A stretch of DNA of 64,000 bases from Todiramphus chloris collaris (taxonomy: Eukaryota > Chordata > Aves > Coraciiformes > Alcedinidae), in assembly GCA_025345505.1 (NCBI GenBank), contig JANVCC010000047.1, positions 10,185,280 through 10,249,279 of the forward strand. The letters run 5' to 3'. Made by a program: the position numbers and the translations under genes. This document shows positions 1-13,907 of this stretch, piece by piece. Each line of letters starts with the position of its first letter. The stretch's first letter is position 1. Under the pieces are notes generated by a model. That model was not told the DNA's origin. It ran no database searches and worked only from the letters and a program-made list of their open reading frames with translations.

Positions 1-3000
1 ATGCAAAGGATTTCAAAAGTTTTTGTAGTTTGGAGGGTGGTGGTAGTTTTGGTGAACATCTTTTATGTAGTCTTATTCTCTATTTCATCTTGACATCTAT
101 GCCATATACTTTCCTATAATCCTATAAAAGTATCTCTGAAAGAAATTAATTTAGCAAGTACTTTGTACTTTTATATCAGCATACCCGAAACAAAATACAA
201 CCACTAGAAACAATTTGCAGGCAAGCAGGTTGATACCTAAGTTTAAGACCCACCTGACAGCTCAAGGACAATCTGACTGCATATGGTTATCTGTGTGCAG
301 TAATGTTTCTTGTATAGGCTAACATTTTAAACACACCTATGTTTAATTTTTTAATACTTTCAATAAAAGTTTATATGTTAATACACAACCATTAGAACCT
401 TAAATAAGCAGGGGATAAGATATATTTTCTAATCTCTTTGGTTTATTGTATTTTCACTATGTATATTTGTATTTTTCCTTTATAACAGTGCCTACCACAA
501 ATGCCAGTCTGAATGGACAAATATATTATTTTATCCATGTGTGATGTTTTAGACTTCTAAATGCTAACGCATGCTGGCCACAAGGACATATTTTGTCTGG
601 CTCGCTCCTGGAGCCCCTAGTTATTTTAAGCAACAGCTTAAATTGGTGGATAAATGTCTGAAGTCTCAGTAACAAACATCAGCCTTCAAAAGTCAAGTGT
701 GCATTACACTGTCAAATGTGACAGATGTCCCTATATATTCTCCCCTTCAGCTCTTTTCCTCATTGCTTCCAAAGCATAAACCTCAGAACAACAACTACTG
801 CTAACAGCTAGAGGCAAAATTCCTGTGCAGCTTCTTTTTCAAGAAAAACAACCCAAAAGAAGAGTTATGTTTAACTGACCATTATCTCAAAACTACTAGA
901 GTTGCTTCAGGGTTCAAAGCTAGCTTCTGGTTTCAGGGCACACCATCAGCAAACTGACTTTTAGTTTCACCACCTGAACTCATTGTCCCCATGCTATTCT
1001 GTGGGAAGCAGAACTTCAAGAGAAACCAGGATTTGAATGAATAACTTACCCACAGCCATCCCTGTAATTCTCATCTTTTCTTCACCACAGTCTGGGCTGC
1101 CCTTGTGTATTTTGTCTCCAATCTTTCCTGTCCCTTTCCTACAGTCACACATGTGTCTGCCCTGAAATCTGAAGTTGACCTGAAAAAGGTTACAGAAATG
1201 CAACCCCCAGCAAAGCTCCAGTTTGGGATGGATCTGGTTCTAGAATGACATACAAGCAAGTGGTCTTTCTGGTAACAGTAACTGGAACTGTGTCTCCCAG
1301 GGGATTTCCTCTGAAGAGGGAGAACTCACTGTAGCACTGGAGTGACTTCCTTCTGGTCTGATAATTCTCAAATTTTTCCAGGGCAAGTCTTTTGTGGTTC
1401 GACTAGAAAAAGGACCACATCACAGATCATCTGCAGGCGTAAGTCCTCTTTATACAGAGAGAACAGTGACTTTGTTTTAGTCTTGAGCATATGACATTAA
1501 AAGACAAATATCATTAGGCTACGCTTTTTCTGGCCTTAAATTTATCCCTTGATTTTAACCTTGAGCACTTCAGGGAACGCAAAAAAGGCATGAAAGTTCA
1601 AAAAGACAGTTGTTATTCCATCTGGGTAGGTTGCCTCAGTCAATATCTCTTCATTCTCCATCAATTCCTACATGAAACTTTTGTGCTTTTTCAAGTAAAA
1701 TACAACCAATTTATTTTCCCTAGCTATTAATACTTTCTACATACCTAGCAAATCCTGCACCTTAATAGTTGAGCAACCAGTAACTCTTAAATATATGTTC
1801 CCCACACTGGGATGGAAAGAAAGGGAAAAGAGAAGGACAAAGAAGGCACCACTATTCTTAATGTCTTTTCCAAGTACTGTAAACTCAGTTACAGTGAAAG
1901 ATGTTCCTCCATAAAACTAACAATGTTCCATTCATGAAGCTTTACACTGCACATTCACAACCTTTGCCTTTTTTCCCTCAAGTAATTCTTTTTCTCCTCA
2001 CAGTATAACATAGCCCTGCTTCTAAAGTGAGGCCATTCTTCCTCTTTAATCTCAAATAGAAATGGATAGGCCAAGGCTATACTGCAACATTACTTTCCAG
2101 CACTTGGTAAAAAAAGATGGAAATTAATTACTTAATGGAAGAAATGAAAAAGGCAGTGATGAGATGACTATGCAGAAGAGAAGTTGTCTACTAGATGGCA
2201 GAAGCATTTGGAATATATTTTTGAAGTTTGTTGGGTTTTTTTAATTAGTTTTGCACATCGGTAACATATGTTGACATGTTCTATGGAATGTGGGTTCTGA
2301 AAGCAAGTGTGCTCTTCTGTGGTTATTGCTCTTGATGTGTTATCCCTTTATGTTTTAAGCCAATTAACTTTAATCATTAAAACAGTATAATAATTACAGA
2401 CATAGACCATATGTATTTCTAACTGCTTTTATAATTAATTTGATAACTAGCTTCAGCTTAGGACAGCCACTAAAGAATACAGAATCCATACAGGTTCCAT
2501 CTCTGCACTGCACTTAACTGTGCTGAATAAAAGAAATTGTACTTGGCCAGATAAGGAATTGGATCTGAATGCTAAAAATATATCAAGTCTGATGTCTAAA
2601 ATGTTAGTGAATTTAATATTATTTTCTTCATAGCACCAGTAGATAGGAAATATAAATGTTCCTAAAATTGCATCTAATACACAGGGAAAGAAATTGAGGA
2701 TTTTACAAAGTAATTACACAGTTATTTGGAATTTACAGCACTGAAAATGAAGTGAGAATACAGTCCATTACATATGACATACCGGAGAGTCAAACCAGTA
2801 AATTGCTGGAAACTGAAGTTCTTGATCATTTCAGAATAGAATCCTGTGACTGTACCTCTCAACCCACACTCTCTATATTGTTTTTCTTCCTTTGCTTATA
2901 CATCAGTGTCAGACTCATTTCCTACAACTCTCTTTGGAAAGGGAGACAGTAAAAATGCAAATGGTAGAGATTTATACATTGAATTATACCTGCTATTAAC

Positions 3001-3041
3001 ATAAAAATTTTATTAAAGCAGTACAACTCTCTCAAGCTTAC
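1..3041 (-). other. SEMA5A: SEMA5A intron (partial) downstream of the 63-nt exon
   Basis: This is the 5' part of the intron that begins with the GTAAGC donor at 3041. I searched it on the minus strand for the next expected SEMA5A exon and did not find one. I see no repeats I can name, no RNA gene and no credible host open frame. The short open frames around 994-1259 have no recognisable motif. Confidence 0.8.
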
Positions 3042-3104
3042 CTTTGATTTGCCTTTACTGTAACAGGCTCTTTTAGTAGCTTCATCACACTGCCATTCCA
3101 CTGC
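3042..3104 (-). CDS. SEMA5A: SEMA5A coding exon with two sema-domain cysteines (63 nt)
   Basis: This exon follows the micro-exon in the SEMA5A transcript. On the minus strand the acceptor is TTGGTTGCAG and the donor GTAAGC. It starts and ends on codon boundaries and encodes 21 residues, starting AVEWQCDEATKRACYSKGK and ending SK. That matches the SEMA5A segment after ...LSLIQ, including two cysteines expected to take part in the disulphide pattern of the sema domain. An open frame reads through it from intron to intron (2922-3170), but only this part is exonic. The next exon of the family begins with a Glu-Glu-Cys-Gln-Asn-like segment, and I could not find it between 1 and 3041, so it lies beyond the window. 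Because 63 is a multiple of three, skipping would keep the frame. Confidence 0.95.
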
Positions 3105-6100
3105 CTGCAACCAATAGGAATTCGTTAGAAATGCAGGGAACACAGAAATATAAACCTCAGAGCTAAGCACATGCTTGAGATATGTGCTTCAGACATACTG
3201 ATGATTAGCTGTGGGTGATCCTATCCATAATCGCCTTACAAGCTTTTTCTCCTTAGAAACATAGTTTTGCTGCTGATGATTTTCACTGTCTTAATCCAAG
3301 TGAAGCTGGACATCCGCATGATTCACTGTACCTACTGCTACAGCAGAAATAAAAACAATCAGATTTGTTGCTGTTTAGGCACTTTTTTAAGAGTCTTACT
3401 ACAGAAGGCAGTTAGGAACAGAGAGAACAGCTGACCCGCACTCCCCAGCAGAGCTGGGCTGCATCACCACAGCATCTGAGGTCGATTCTGCTGGGAGACC
3501 TTGCACCACAGGAAAATGTGTCCTGTTGCTGGTTTTGAAGTATTTATCCCAAGCATCAAAATGAGATTTTAGTTTCTCACCAGGTATGACTACAGCACTA
3601 ATAAGAAACACTAAAACATCCATTCAGAGAAAGCAGAAATGGGCAGACAAATACAAGACAACAGTGAAATGGAGCACTGCAAAGCAGAAGCAATTTATCC
3701 TCATTTTTGAGCTGTCTTTCTGCTTCAACAGAGTTATGCCAGCACTGTAACATCTAGTCTGCATTACTACACTTTCAATGCATGAGTTAACTCCAATTAT
3801 TTCCATATTTAACATTCAACAGCTATGACTTACGAATTCTATTGTTCAATGGAGCAGGTCGTAAGCTTGGTGTTTGTGTGCCAATACATGTACGTATTTG
3901 AATGCTGTATATGCTCTGTAGTCAGAGTGCATCTAAATCACTCTGCTTTCTTTCACCTCAACAGTGCACATCCATGTGTTCTTTAGATAAAAATGCCACA
4001 AAGCACGGTACATTTTATCAGGAAGAATTCAGCTTTCTAAAGTAACCACTGCTGCTTAATTATTGAAACCACAGCTTTTTCATTTTTATTTACTAGGAAA
4101 TAATGAAAGACCATTCATTCAGATTTAATAGAGGTAATTTTTTGTACCTGTCTTTTAATGGAGACTATATTAATAGCAAGTAGACTCTGTAATTAATAAA
4201 AATAATAGGGTGGAAAATGCTTTCAGAATATACACTATGCAATGTTCTTTGATTTGTGTTTCAACAAGCCCAAGAATGAACTTTTTTCATTTCAGGGAAA
4301 AAAAAAAAAAAACTTAGAAAAACTACTGCATTTACCTCTCTTTCTCCACCCCAAATCATTTATAGTGCCTGCTTTTGCAGATGAATGACTACAGCATATT
4401 GGGGAATATATTGAAAACTTCTGGAAGAATGCACTTATGAATGACCTTAGCATTTTTAACAAACTGTATTTAGCAGCATGAAAGAAATCTTATACTGAGT
4501 TACATAAAAAAAGCAGCAAAGCTGCTTTCATAGGACAAAGTGATAGTTCTTCAAGCTTTCCAAGAAACCTGAGAAAAGTATACAATGTATCTCTCCAAGC
4601 AGGTCATGGTTGGAGAATCTGGGAATTCCAAACACATATAAGTAAAATTTAGGACAATTGAAGCAGAAGCTTTATTAACTGATCATAGTGAGAGAACACT
4701 GGGAAAGCATCTGCCCTTCTGCTCCCCTGTTTTCTGCCAAGTGATCACAGAGACCCAACCTATATACTGTTTCACAAAAAGAGAAAGAGGTGAAGAAAAT
4801 AATTTCAATGTTAGCAAAGTCAAGTATCCATCCCTGGAGGGACAGACTGCTTAAAGAGCTTGCTAACTGCCATCCTTCTAACATGGAATCAAACAGTAAA
4901 CAATGTGACAGTACAGAGATATGGCCCTTGGTGGAGCCTGTATCTCCTGGGCACACCCGCTATTACCATAGTTCAGAAATGGTGAGCTGGAAACAATCAC
5001 ACTGTTAGCTTTTAGTCAAATGTTCTCTCCGTCAGGATAAACATCTTAGCTAGACCTCTCAAATCTTAAATACTAATAATTTGACCACCACGTCATAAAA
5101 CCACTAACACCTTTATTAGGAGAACTTAAACCAAACTTTCTTCTTTTTCTTTGACATCTACAAAATGCATAGATTTAAGTAAAATTATTAATAGGAAATA
5201 TAAATGTAGAATATAAATATTAATATAAAACATTAAATCATTATGTAGTATTTCTGGATACCATAGTTAATAGCAGAGAGAAGAACCCAAACAGAATAAA
5301 CTACTGTGACTATATATAAATACAGATGGTTACAGGCCAACCAAATGGCGAACTCTCTGGGAAAACCTTGTTTATGAAAACATATGCCAAAGGAGTAATA
5401 TCGTCTGGACAAGAAATAAGTGCAGACACACTGGTGGCAAAGCTAAGTGCCATCTTTGAAATCAAGTGTACTTATAGTCCTACAGCACTGAGTTCCACTG
5501 CTGGAATAGACAATAAGAGAGCAGGTTGCAAATGAAATCTATTACAAAGACATGTGAAGAGAGCTGAGTAATTCAAACTGTTGCACTTTGATCCTGAAGG
5601 CTCCCACATAGCTTAGTAATGCAAATATATGTGTCCTATTGCTGTTTAAATTAAAAGAGCAGGTATAGGCAAACATATCTATATATAGCTATTTTTTTTC
5701 TTCTGTTCTTCAGGAAATATAGGGGAGTTTCCCCACAAAATGGAAATTCAGACATTCAACACAGCTTACTGGTAATATACAGGGGCAAGACAGGTGGAAA
5801 ACTCCTCAAGTTAAATGTCATTTCAATGTGAAAAAATGATGAGAAAAATGTGTCCTGAGTCTTCAGTACATAAAGGTAAAACAAAAGTGTCCCAACAGAA
5901 TAATGACAATAAGGTTTTTGTCAATAGAAGATTAAGACTTTGAAGTTTTAATTCTGAAAGAGCAGATGGAAACATGTTGATTCTGTTATTTCAGAACGCA
6001 AGTGCAAAACCAGGTTTACTGAAAAGATACTACTGTTATCCACTGCTTCCATTAAACTGACATCATCTTCTGCTTGATACCTTTTGCTAATATTTCCATG

Positions 6101-7506
6101 AAGTTCAGATAAGCAATGCAAATATGACATGCGTACTATGCCGGATATTTGATTCACTGTGAAGGCCTACAAAGCTAAAGTTTATCCCGTTAGGATCGTT
6201 TCTTTCCTACATTTCTTAATTATAAACTTCAGTTTTCACATGGCAAAATACAACCTTCGGCATTCTACATGCTGGTTTTAATTAATATTATAATTCTATT
6301 TACGCTGGCAACAAAATTCATTGAACAAAATTATAGACGCTCAAGTTTGTTTGCCCTGGGGAAAGAGAAAATGGGGTCTTGAATTTCAGTGCTAGAGAAA
6401 GTAAGGATGGGTAGGACACCAGCTACTGCTATGCATCTCCAGAAAGAACGCAGCTGCACAGGTTAAGGAGTAGGGTTTAAAGTGGCACATCAGTTTGTTT
6501 CTGATAGCAAGCTGACACTATTTACAGCAGCATGGCTTTTACAAAACCTGCTGTCAATATGGTCTTTCAAGTGCTTCTATAAATATATTGCCTTGGTTAA
6601 GTTTGTTTCTAATTTTGCAATCTTCAGCATAATTATATTCTAGTAGATATAAATAAATCTTAACTATGTAACTGTCACCAGTAGAGCCATGCAAAATGAA
6701 AGTCAATGTGGACAACTCGAAAGACTGAACTTGACAGGTACAACTTGAATTTGACCTAGTGTAATCCAATGAGGAAGCCACAGTTCACTGTTGAACACAT
6801 AAACATTTTCTTCTGTTAAGAACAATACACAAACCACAAAGCTCCATACAGATTTGACATAAAATCAGACTGAGCAGAAACATGGCCTTAGTACACATCT
6901 CTTAAGTTTGGACTCAAGTTTCAAACTGATGGCAAGCACCTTTTTTTTGTATAAGCTCAATTGTAAATAAATATATCAGTGTTCTAAACATTACATCATT
7001 AATGACTGTAAAGAGTATTCAAAACTTTGGATTACATCCCTCTTGGCATTTTCAAGGAGAAGTGGGAGGAGAGAAATTTCAGCTGGAGAAGAAACAAATT
7101 CCAACTCAAACTATATAATGAAACTATTATCTTCAAGCAAACTATATAATGAAACTATTATCTTCAAATTGAAGAAAAAAAAATAGAATACCCATCCAAG
7201 TTAAAAAATACAGCATTAAAATCAATCATATTCTCTGGAAAAATAAATATATTTCAGTAACTTCTTTTTCTGAATGAACAATAAGAGTCTTGCTTAAAAG
7301 TTAAACTACTCATCTTCAGCAGGCAAATGAAAATGCAAAGAAATTAGATCCAGTGGAAACCAAAAGAAAATCTCCAATATAAACTGATACCTTAGAAGAA
7401 CACTAAAAGAGAATCACAGAAAGTGTAGAAACAGTGAATAATGTTCATGTGCCCCTCCCTGTCAAGAGGTTCAAGCCCAACAAAATTCATTCACAGGCAG
7501 AACATC
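3105..7506. other. Intronic stretch with no recognised element
   Basis: This is AT-rich intron. It contains a 15-base poly-A run at 4298-4312 and a 31-base tandem duplication at 7107-7168, listed separately. I recognise no transposon, RNA gene or coding exon. Confidence 0.7.
7107..7168. repeat. Two-copy tandem duplication, 31-base unit
   Basis: The unit beginning CAAACTATATAATGAAACTA occurs twice in direct succession (7107-7137 and 7138-7168). The copies differ only at the last base, so the duplication looks recent compared with its surroundings. It has no coding potential. Confidence 0.95.
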
Positions 7507-7544
7507 TGCAAGTCCCTTCCAACCTAAATTATGCTATGATTTTC
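7507..7544 (+). mobile_element. Degraded CR1 LINE 3' end
   Basis: The stretch reads GCAAGTCCCTTCCAACCTAA and ends in TATGCTATGATTTT. This matches the end of a CR1 element, where a ...GGTCCCTTCCAACC... motif is followed by ATTCTATGATTCT repeats. Only the last 40 bases or so are recognisable. Sequence before about 7505 may be a more decayed part of the same element. Confidence 0.7.
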
Positions 7545-10500
7545 CAGGAAAAGATAAAATACAAAAGAGAAAATAAAATAATAATAAAATTAATTTTAAA
7601 AGTACTAAAAGTAATTAACCTTAATTTATCACCTTTATACAATTGTAACTTCAATCAGTAAATGCAGAGAGGAAATTTGAAATCTGAACACAGTCAATAA
7701 AGGACTGGTCAATTAGAATGTGTTGGGTGAGATATGTATTACTTGTACTTACAGGTCAACAAAAAATTTCAGGTCTTACAGGTCAACAAAAAAATTTCAC
7801 CTACAGTGAAAGCTGCACATGTAACTAGGTACAGTCAGATCTCCTAGAAGAACTATGCTCCTCTAGTACTATAGATACTCATAACATATACGTACAGACA
7901 GGTACGCATTCATATGTATTTTTATGTATGAACTTCTTTGAAGTGTAGAAACAGAATGTACTGTTACATTTCATAGAGAAAGAAGATTAATTAGTCAAGA
8001 ACGAAAAAATGAACAGAACAGTCTTCCAGACAGATGGTCCAGCACTTCTTAGGCAGATGGGTCTGCTAATTAGATACTGGCAAAAATAACATTAAAGATG
8101 TTTTAATTACACAATACCAAAAATTAACAACTACATAATATTTCCTTTTTTTCTTTTTCATTATCTGCTTGTTTTCATCTCTTATTTCATGTATTTGAAC
8201 AATACTCTGTGAAGTTGGGGTATAATGGCAATAACCATCACAATATATGTCAACAAACATGAGTAATATTGGCTTATTCTTCACATCAGTCCAGCAATGG
8301 AATGGCTTCAAAATACTGTGACTTGCTTGGCGAGGGTGGCTTCCAGCCTGCCTAGTTAGGTTTCTGTGAAAATAGATGTTGGAGTCCAAAAGCTGAGTTT
8401 AAAGAGGCCATAAAGAGTCAGGATCATAAATGCAAAGAAAGAATTTAGCCACAAAGAAGTGTACCAGCAAGACATTAGCAGCAAATTAGCAGCCACAGAG
8501 TTAGTGGTGGTTTTGATGGTTACCAGAAACTTAAAGGCATGCTTTAGTATAATGACATCCTTGCTTCTAGCAAATATGTAAAGCCACTCAAGAAAGATTT
8601 ATATCCCTTTGTACTTCAAGGGAACCATTTTCCTTGCTTTCCACAGAGTCACCATCTCTTGTTCTTGCAGCCACTACTGCTGGAGCTGCCTATCTGGCCT
8701 ACAGGCTCCTGACAAACATTGAACTTCAGTGAGTGATCACACTCTTTAGGAAAAACTAAAGTGAAATATTAAAATGGGACTTCCCTTGAGCAGTTTTCCC
8801 TTTTGGCTCACTAAAAAGGAAAAGCTGGTTTCTGGGGACTAAAGGCATCCTGGTTAGGCTTTCATATGAAGTGACAGGCCAGCAGCTTATACAGGAAGTC
8901 CAGCACTGTATGGACAACTGTACTAATTGGCTACAGTCACTGCAATATCTTGCCAACAATTACCACATGTAACAGCCAGTTCTCTTGGGAATAACATTAT
9001 GTGTGTTTTAATTTGTTCAGAATCAGCTTTTACTGTTCATACACAGTTAGAAAATTACAGTTTCTTATAAAGAAATCAGTGTGAAATATCTGAAAATAAA
9101 CAAAGTCATGCTCAAATTTTCCAGGGTTTAGAATTCAATAAGAACTGAGATTCCCTGATAGATACATCATTTCATACTTAAACCAAGTAATATATGAAGC
9201 TTTACAGGGCTTCAAGGGCCTGATGTCTACTTAATTTTATTTCAAATATACTCACCTGAGGCATATAAAAACTGAGAAGTACGTACCCTGCCAGTTCATG
9301 AGGTGGCCAAAGTTTTAATTAGCTTATTTTATTGACTATGCAAACAAACAGTTGTTGAAAATAGTCAGAATTACTATGATAATATTAAAGGAAAAACTTA
9401 AGCGCACTAGAGAGGAGTTTAGAGTTACTATAACTTTCACAATCCCCAGACTTGGGCTACTCCATTGACTTTAATGACACAAGACTCTGCCCAAGACTGA
9501 ACTTTCACAAATGTCACCTTTTCCATCCAACTGTGTATTCTGCTCTTTGTCTTCTGCAAAGATTTCTAAATGTCACAAAACATCCATTTGGTTTATGTTT
9601 AACAGAGACAGATTTGCAGAGGAAAATGCAGTTAGGAACCTGGAAGTTAGCAATGCAAAACTTGAGTATGTTTGGAACTAGGGTTTTTAGTCCTGCTCCC
9701 AGAGAATTATCTATAAAAAAAAAAAACCACAACAGAACTGCTGTACTGTGACTTTCAAAGTTTTGAGTGTTCCAATATAGAGTTTTTAGGCTTTTACAGT
9801 TTTTATGGACATTTAAAAATTGAATGCAGGATTGTGCTAAAGGGGTAAAACAACAAAATGTTCTTGCATTACCAAAGCTGGCAGATATTTAGCAGGTAGG
9901 AATGAGAGTTCATAACATATTTTTAATGTACATTCTGAAATTATACTACATATAGCGAATTTAATGTATTGAATAAATTATATGTGAATTCTTTAAGATT
10001 TAACATCTGTGTTAGCACACTGAGTTTTCAAGTGTTTCCTGCTTTTGGCAAATAAGATTGATTTTAGTAGGCTCCAAGACCTTTTGAAAGCATCTTTTTT
10101 TTGTGTTGTTTTTTTAATAGTGTTTTAAACTTTTAGATGCTGCTGAGACATGTCAGGATTCTCTTTATTCAAGGAAGGGAAAGGTATTTCAATGTGATTT
10201 CATACTCCTCAACATCCTAGGTTAAATAACAGAGTAAGTGAAAAAACAGTCCTCTGGCACTCGTGCCACAAAATGTTGGTTTGGACCTTGAGTACAGGCA
10301 AAAAGTTTATTTTTCTGTACGCCTGCTCATTGTTGCTACGAAACATGGAAATGGGAAGCTGAAGGTGGCACCAGAATGTGGGACACCATGCCCCATACTA
10401 ACATGCTGTTCAAGACAGCCATGCTGGCATGGGATGTCAGATTAAAGCAGCAGCCCAGCAATCAGCCCTCCTTACCTTTCAGCTATGGACAGTCAAAGAA

Positions 10501-13500
10501 GGTATGACACTTCAGAAGAATGTGCAAATCAAAAACCTTCCTGAAATAATTTCTGAAAGGCACAGCCAACATACTATCTCTTGCTCCTGGGGTGTTAAAG
10601 ACAGCTGTATTATAGCTTCCAGATAGGAGCTCACAAAAACAGACAAACCTGACAGATATCATGGAGGGTGACATTTGTAACATGTTCTAAGTTATACTGA
10701 ATAACTGAGACTACACAAAGAAAAAATAAAAAAATCTGCATTTCTATATGTACGTATATAATTTTGTACATGTCTCATTAGGAAGAGAATAAAATTATAA
10801 TTTCCATTCATCTTTTCTTAATTTATTGAAATAGCAACCATTAGGTCTAATAATGGCAGGCTTGATTCCATTAATAGTAAACCCAATCTATCATTCTAGA
10901 AAAAATACTACAGCAACTTTACAGTAATAAAAATATTTTTAAAGTTAGCCTATAAATGGCATGTTATAAGACAGCAAAGAGACAAAATTATATGTTAAAG
11001 TTCCTTCAGCAATATTTTTCTCCATTATATATGTGAAAAAATCAAGGTAAGATTTTTAGATGGATGAAAGCAGAGAGAAAGTAGAATGCTAACAACAGAA
11101 GAAATAAAAGAGCCACCAATTTACGCAGATTGTCCAGTGAAAAACCAGTGAAGAAAATAAATGGTTCAACAGCAAAGATACAAAGCCATTAGATTTTTTA
11201 CATCATTCTACTTAAATTAATTGACCAGAAAGCTGATTTCAGAAAACCAAGATTGAGTTTTCTTATTCCCAATTAAGAACAGCACATAGTTATATAAGAC
11301 ATTTAGAAAGAGGATGGAGCAAAATGGAACACAGTAAGAAAAACACTACCAAATTTCTAAAGAGTTGGCAAGAACAAGCAAAGTAATTTATATTTAGGTT
11401 ATGTTTATTTTAAAATAATTGAATTTAATTTGACAAACACTAGGATAATCTGAGACACAAAAAGCAAGAATATGGAGCAGAATAAAAAGTAAAGAGGTAC
11501 ATAATTGAGTGTCATCAGCACAGATTATATTGTGAGCTGTGTAGACAGGCAAAAAAAGAACAGGCTGAGAAAAATTCTCATTAAACATGAAGAGCAAAAG
11601 ATGCTTATTAAAACTGGAAAGCTTGAACCTATATCTACTAGGAAAATCACTGGAGTGTAGCTGCATTTTTAAATTACACAGAAATCAAGTATAAGACAAA
11701 CAGAAACATTAGGACTAAGGAGAGTATATGCTCAGAATATGAAGAAGCCTTGAAGAGAACATCACGTTCAATTACAATGGAAGGAGCAGTGGTAAGAAGG
11801 AGGCCCATAATACAAGTTTAAATCACAACGTCATTGTGAAGATTTGAGGCTACGAAAAAGCTTAAATGTCTCTGACAAAAATGAATGGCCTGGAGTAGTG
11901 TCAATGACATGTGGAGCTTTTCACCTTCAGGTTACGTGTTAAACATCATTCAACTTATTAAATAGTGGAGGTCAGTGACATCTGGCAATCTGCTATTAGC
12001 TATGTGAAATGAATGTGTCATTTATATACAGTTTCTAAAAGAAAGCCATTCAGATTCTAATGAGTCATAATTGGCCATTTTTGCAGAGACAATAGCACGG
12101 CTACTTAGAGGGAAACCATACCTCTGTTACATATCAAGGCACTTATCTCATTCCACATTGACAAGGAGTCTTGTCAGATTTCCTTGTCAGAAAAGCAGAC
12201 AGTCACTGAAACAATTATCATCATATTTTAACGATTTGTCTCCAACTGTTCCCCTCACATTTCCCTCCCTGCTGACCTCGTATTTCAGCAGACATAGGAC
12301 TGTTGTAGTAAGCTCCACTCAGTCTTGAGACTCAGAGCCTGTAAGTGTTGAGAAAGTAACTTTTAAACCTCAGTAACATGTAGAAGTTTTAATAAGAATC
12401 TCGCACACAAATTTATTTCTAAATCAGTTGTGTGATGTTCTCCTCCACCTTCTGTTACTTCCTTGACATTTTTCTTGATTTAAAAACCCTTTGATTGCTA
12501 CATTGAAGAAGTAATATTGTACTTTGGTATTTTTCTCTCAGAAGCTGAGGTAGCTATAAAAACATGATAAATAAAGGTCATTCAACAGGATACCCAGTGC
12601 AACTGTTAATCAGGCACTTCCATGCTCTTACTTATTTTTGCAAATATCATCAGCTTTTCCCCATCAACTTATACCTTCTTAACAACTTGTCCCCTGATGG
12701 GTGTGTTATAGCTCTTAGCATTTTAATGGCAGTTTATATTGGATACTAATTTAGCATTATAAATAGAAAGTAACAAAAACTTTTTTATTACTAAGAATTC
12801 TTCCTTAAAAATTCTCCTGTGCATCATCTGGTGAAGTGAGTCCTTTGAAGTCAGTGCTTCAAATCCCAGAGCTTTACTATAGTAAAACACTCCAAAATCA
12901 AAGTGAGTTTTATCTAAGGACAGAAGAAAGACTAGAAATTGTGAAAGTTCTCAATATCCACTATAAGAAAGGAACAGCTTCTGCATAGTAGCTTATAGTA
13001 GGAAGCTCCTTGTCTGAAGTGCTGAAGAACTATAAAATTAGACCAAAGTCCATTCATTTATAGCTCTTACTTTACTGTGAAGTGACATGGACTTGAAACT
13101 CAGAACAGGCTACTCTGAGAGCACCTCTACAAAGCTGCAAAGTCAGAAGAGGGAACTCACACATCTAAAGTTAATCTGCTACACAAGCAAGACTATTGCC
13201 TCCTCAGGGAAGATATTTGATGTCTAAATTCAGACAGAACCAGAAACACCTTTCCCATAATAACTTTTCTTGACATACACTTCAGCCCTGAATTTTCATT
13301 TGTTTCCCAGCATACAAACTATTACACTGCCTGGGATGTTCCAGAAGAGAATAAAGCTCTACCTAAAGCTACCTGCATGACCAGGATTTGAGTCTGTGTT
13401 AAAGGAAAGAGATGAATACCCATGCTTTAGCTTTACAATACACAAACTGTCCTACAAAAACTGACCAAGCACATCAGTGAAACTTGCTTGCTCTATGTGT

Positions 13501-13907
13501 CAAAGAAAACTGAGTGCTCCGCATTTTTAAAACCCAGGTAGAGGCATCCTTTTGACCTGGATGTTAACTGTGGCTGAGAATCTCCATAACCAATTTCTCA
13601 AGCAGAAGAGGAACTCCCCATCAGTAACATAAGATAGGTATCGCTGCCAGATCTTCAAGGGCAATGCCCACATAATTTTTAAAATGGATTAAAACAACAC
13701 ATTCTTCCCTAGACATGTTCTTAGAAATAGCACTAGATTATTTCTGGCACCATTTATCCAGGCTATTAGTATTCTGTGTTAATCATCATGCTTTGAATTC
13801 AGATACATATTAATTCTAATCTGTGAGTTAATGGAGAAAGTGGAGAGAAGATGGTACAGAAAGAAGAGTGTGTATATTTTAAAACCATGCTAGGGTGTAG
13901 AAAGCTT
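7545..13907. other. Intronic stretch with no recognised element
   Basis: This is AT-rich intron. Apart from a 27-base tandem duplication at 7748-7801, I see no named repeat and no credible coding exon. Open frames up to about 107 codons occur (8066-8389, minus) but show no motif, repeat structure or exon-like boundaries. Confidence 0.65.
7748..7801. repeat. Two-copy tandem duplication, 27-base unit
   Basis: CTTACAGGTCAAC followed by an A run and TTTCA is repeated directly with a period of 27 bases. The copies differ in A-run length (6 versus 7) and in the last bases. It lies about 600 bases from the other tandem duplication in this intron. Confidence 0.92.

Noticed and set aside
1..3041. Next SEMA5A exon downstream
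   Set aside because: I searched for the expected Glu-Glu-Cys-Gln-Asn-like coding sequence on the minus strand and did not find it; it probably lies beyond the window.
2922..3170. 82-codon open frame as a small protein
   Set aside because: Only the middle 63 bases are coding; both flanks are intron beyond clear splice sites.
8066..8389. 107-codon minus-strand open frame
   Set aside because: It has no motif, no exon-like boundaries and AT-rich composition like the intron around it; such frames occur by chance.
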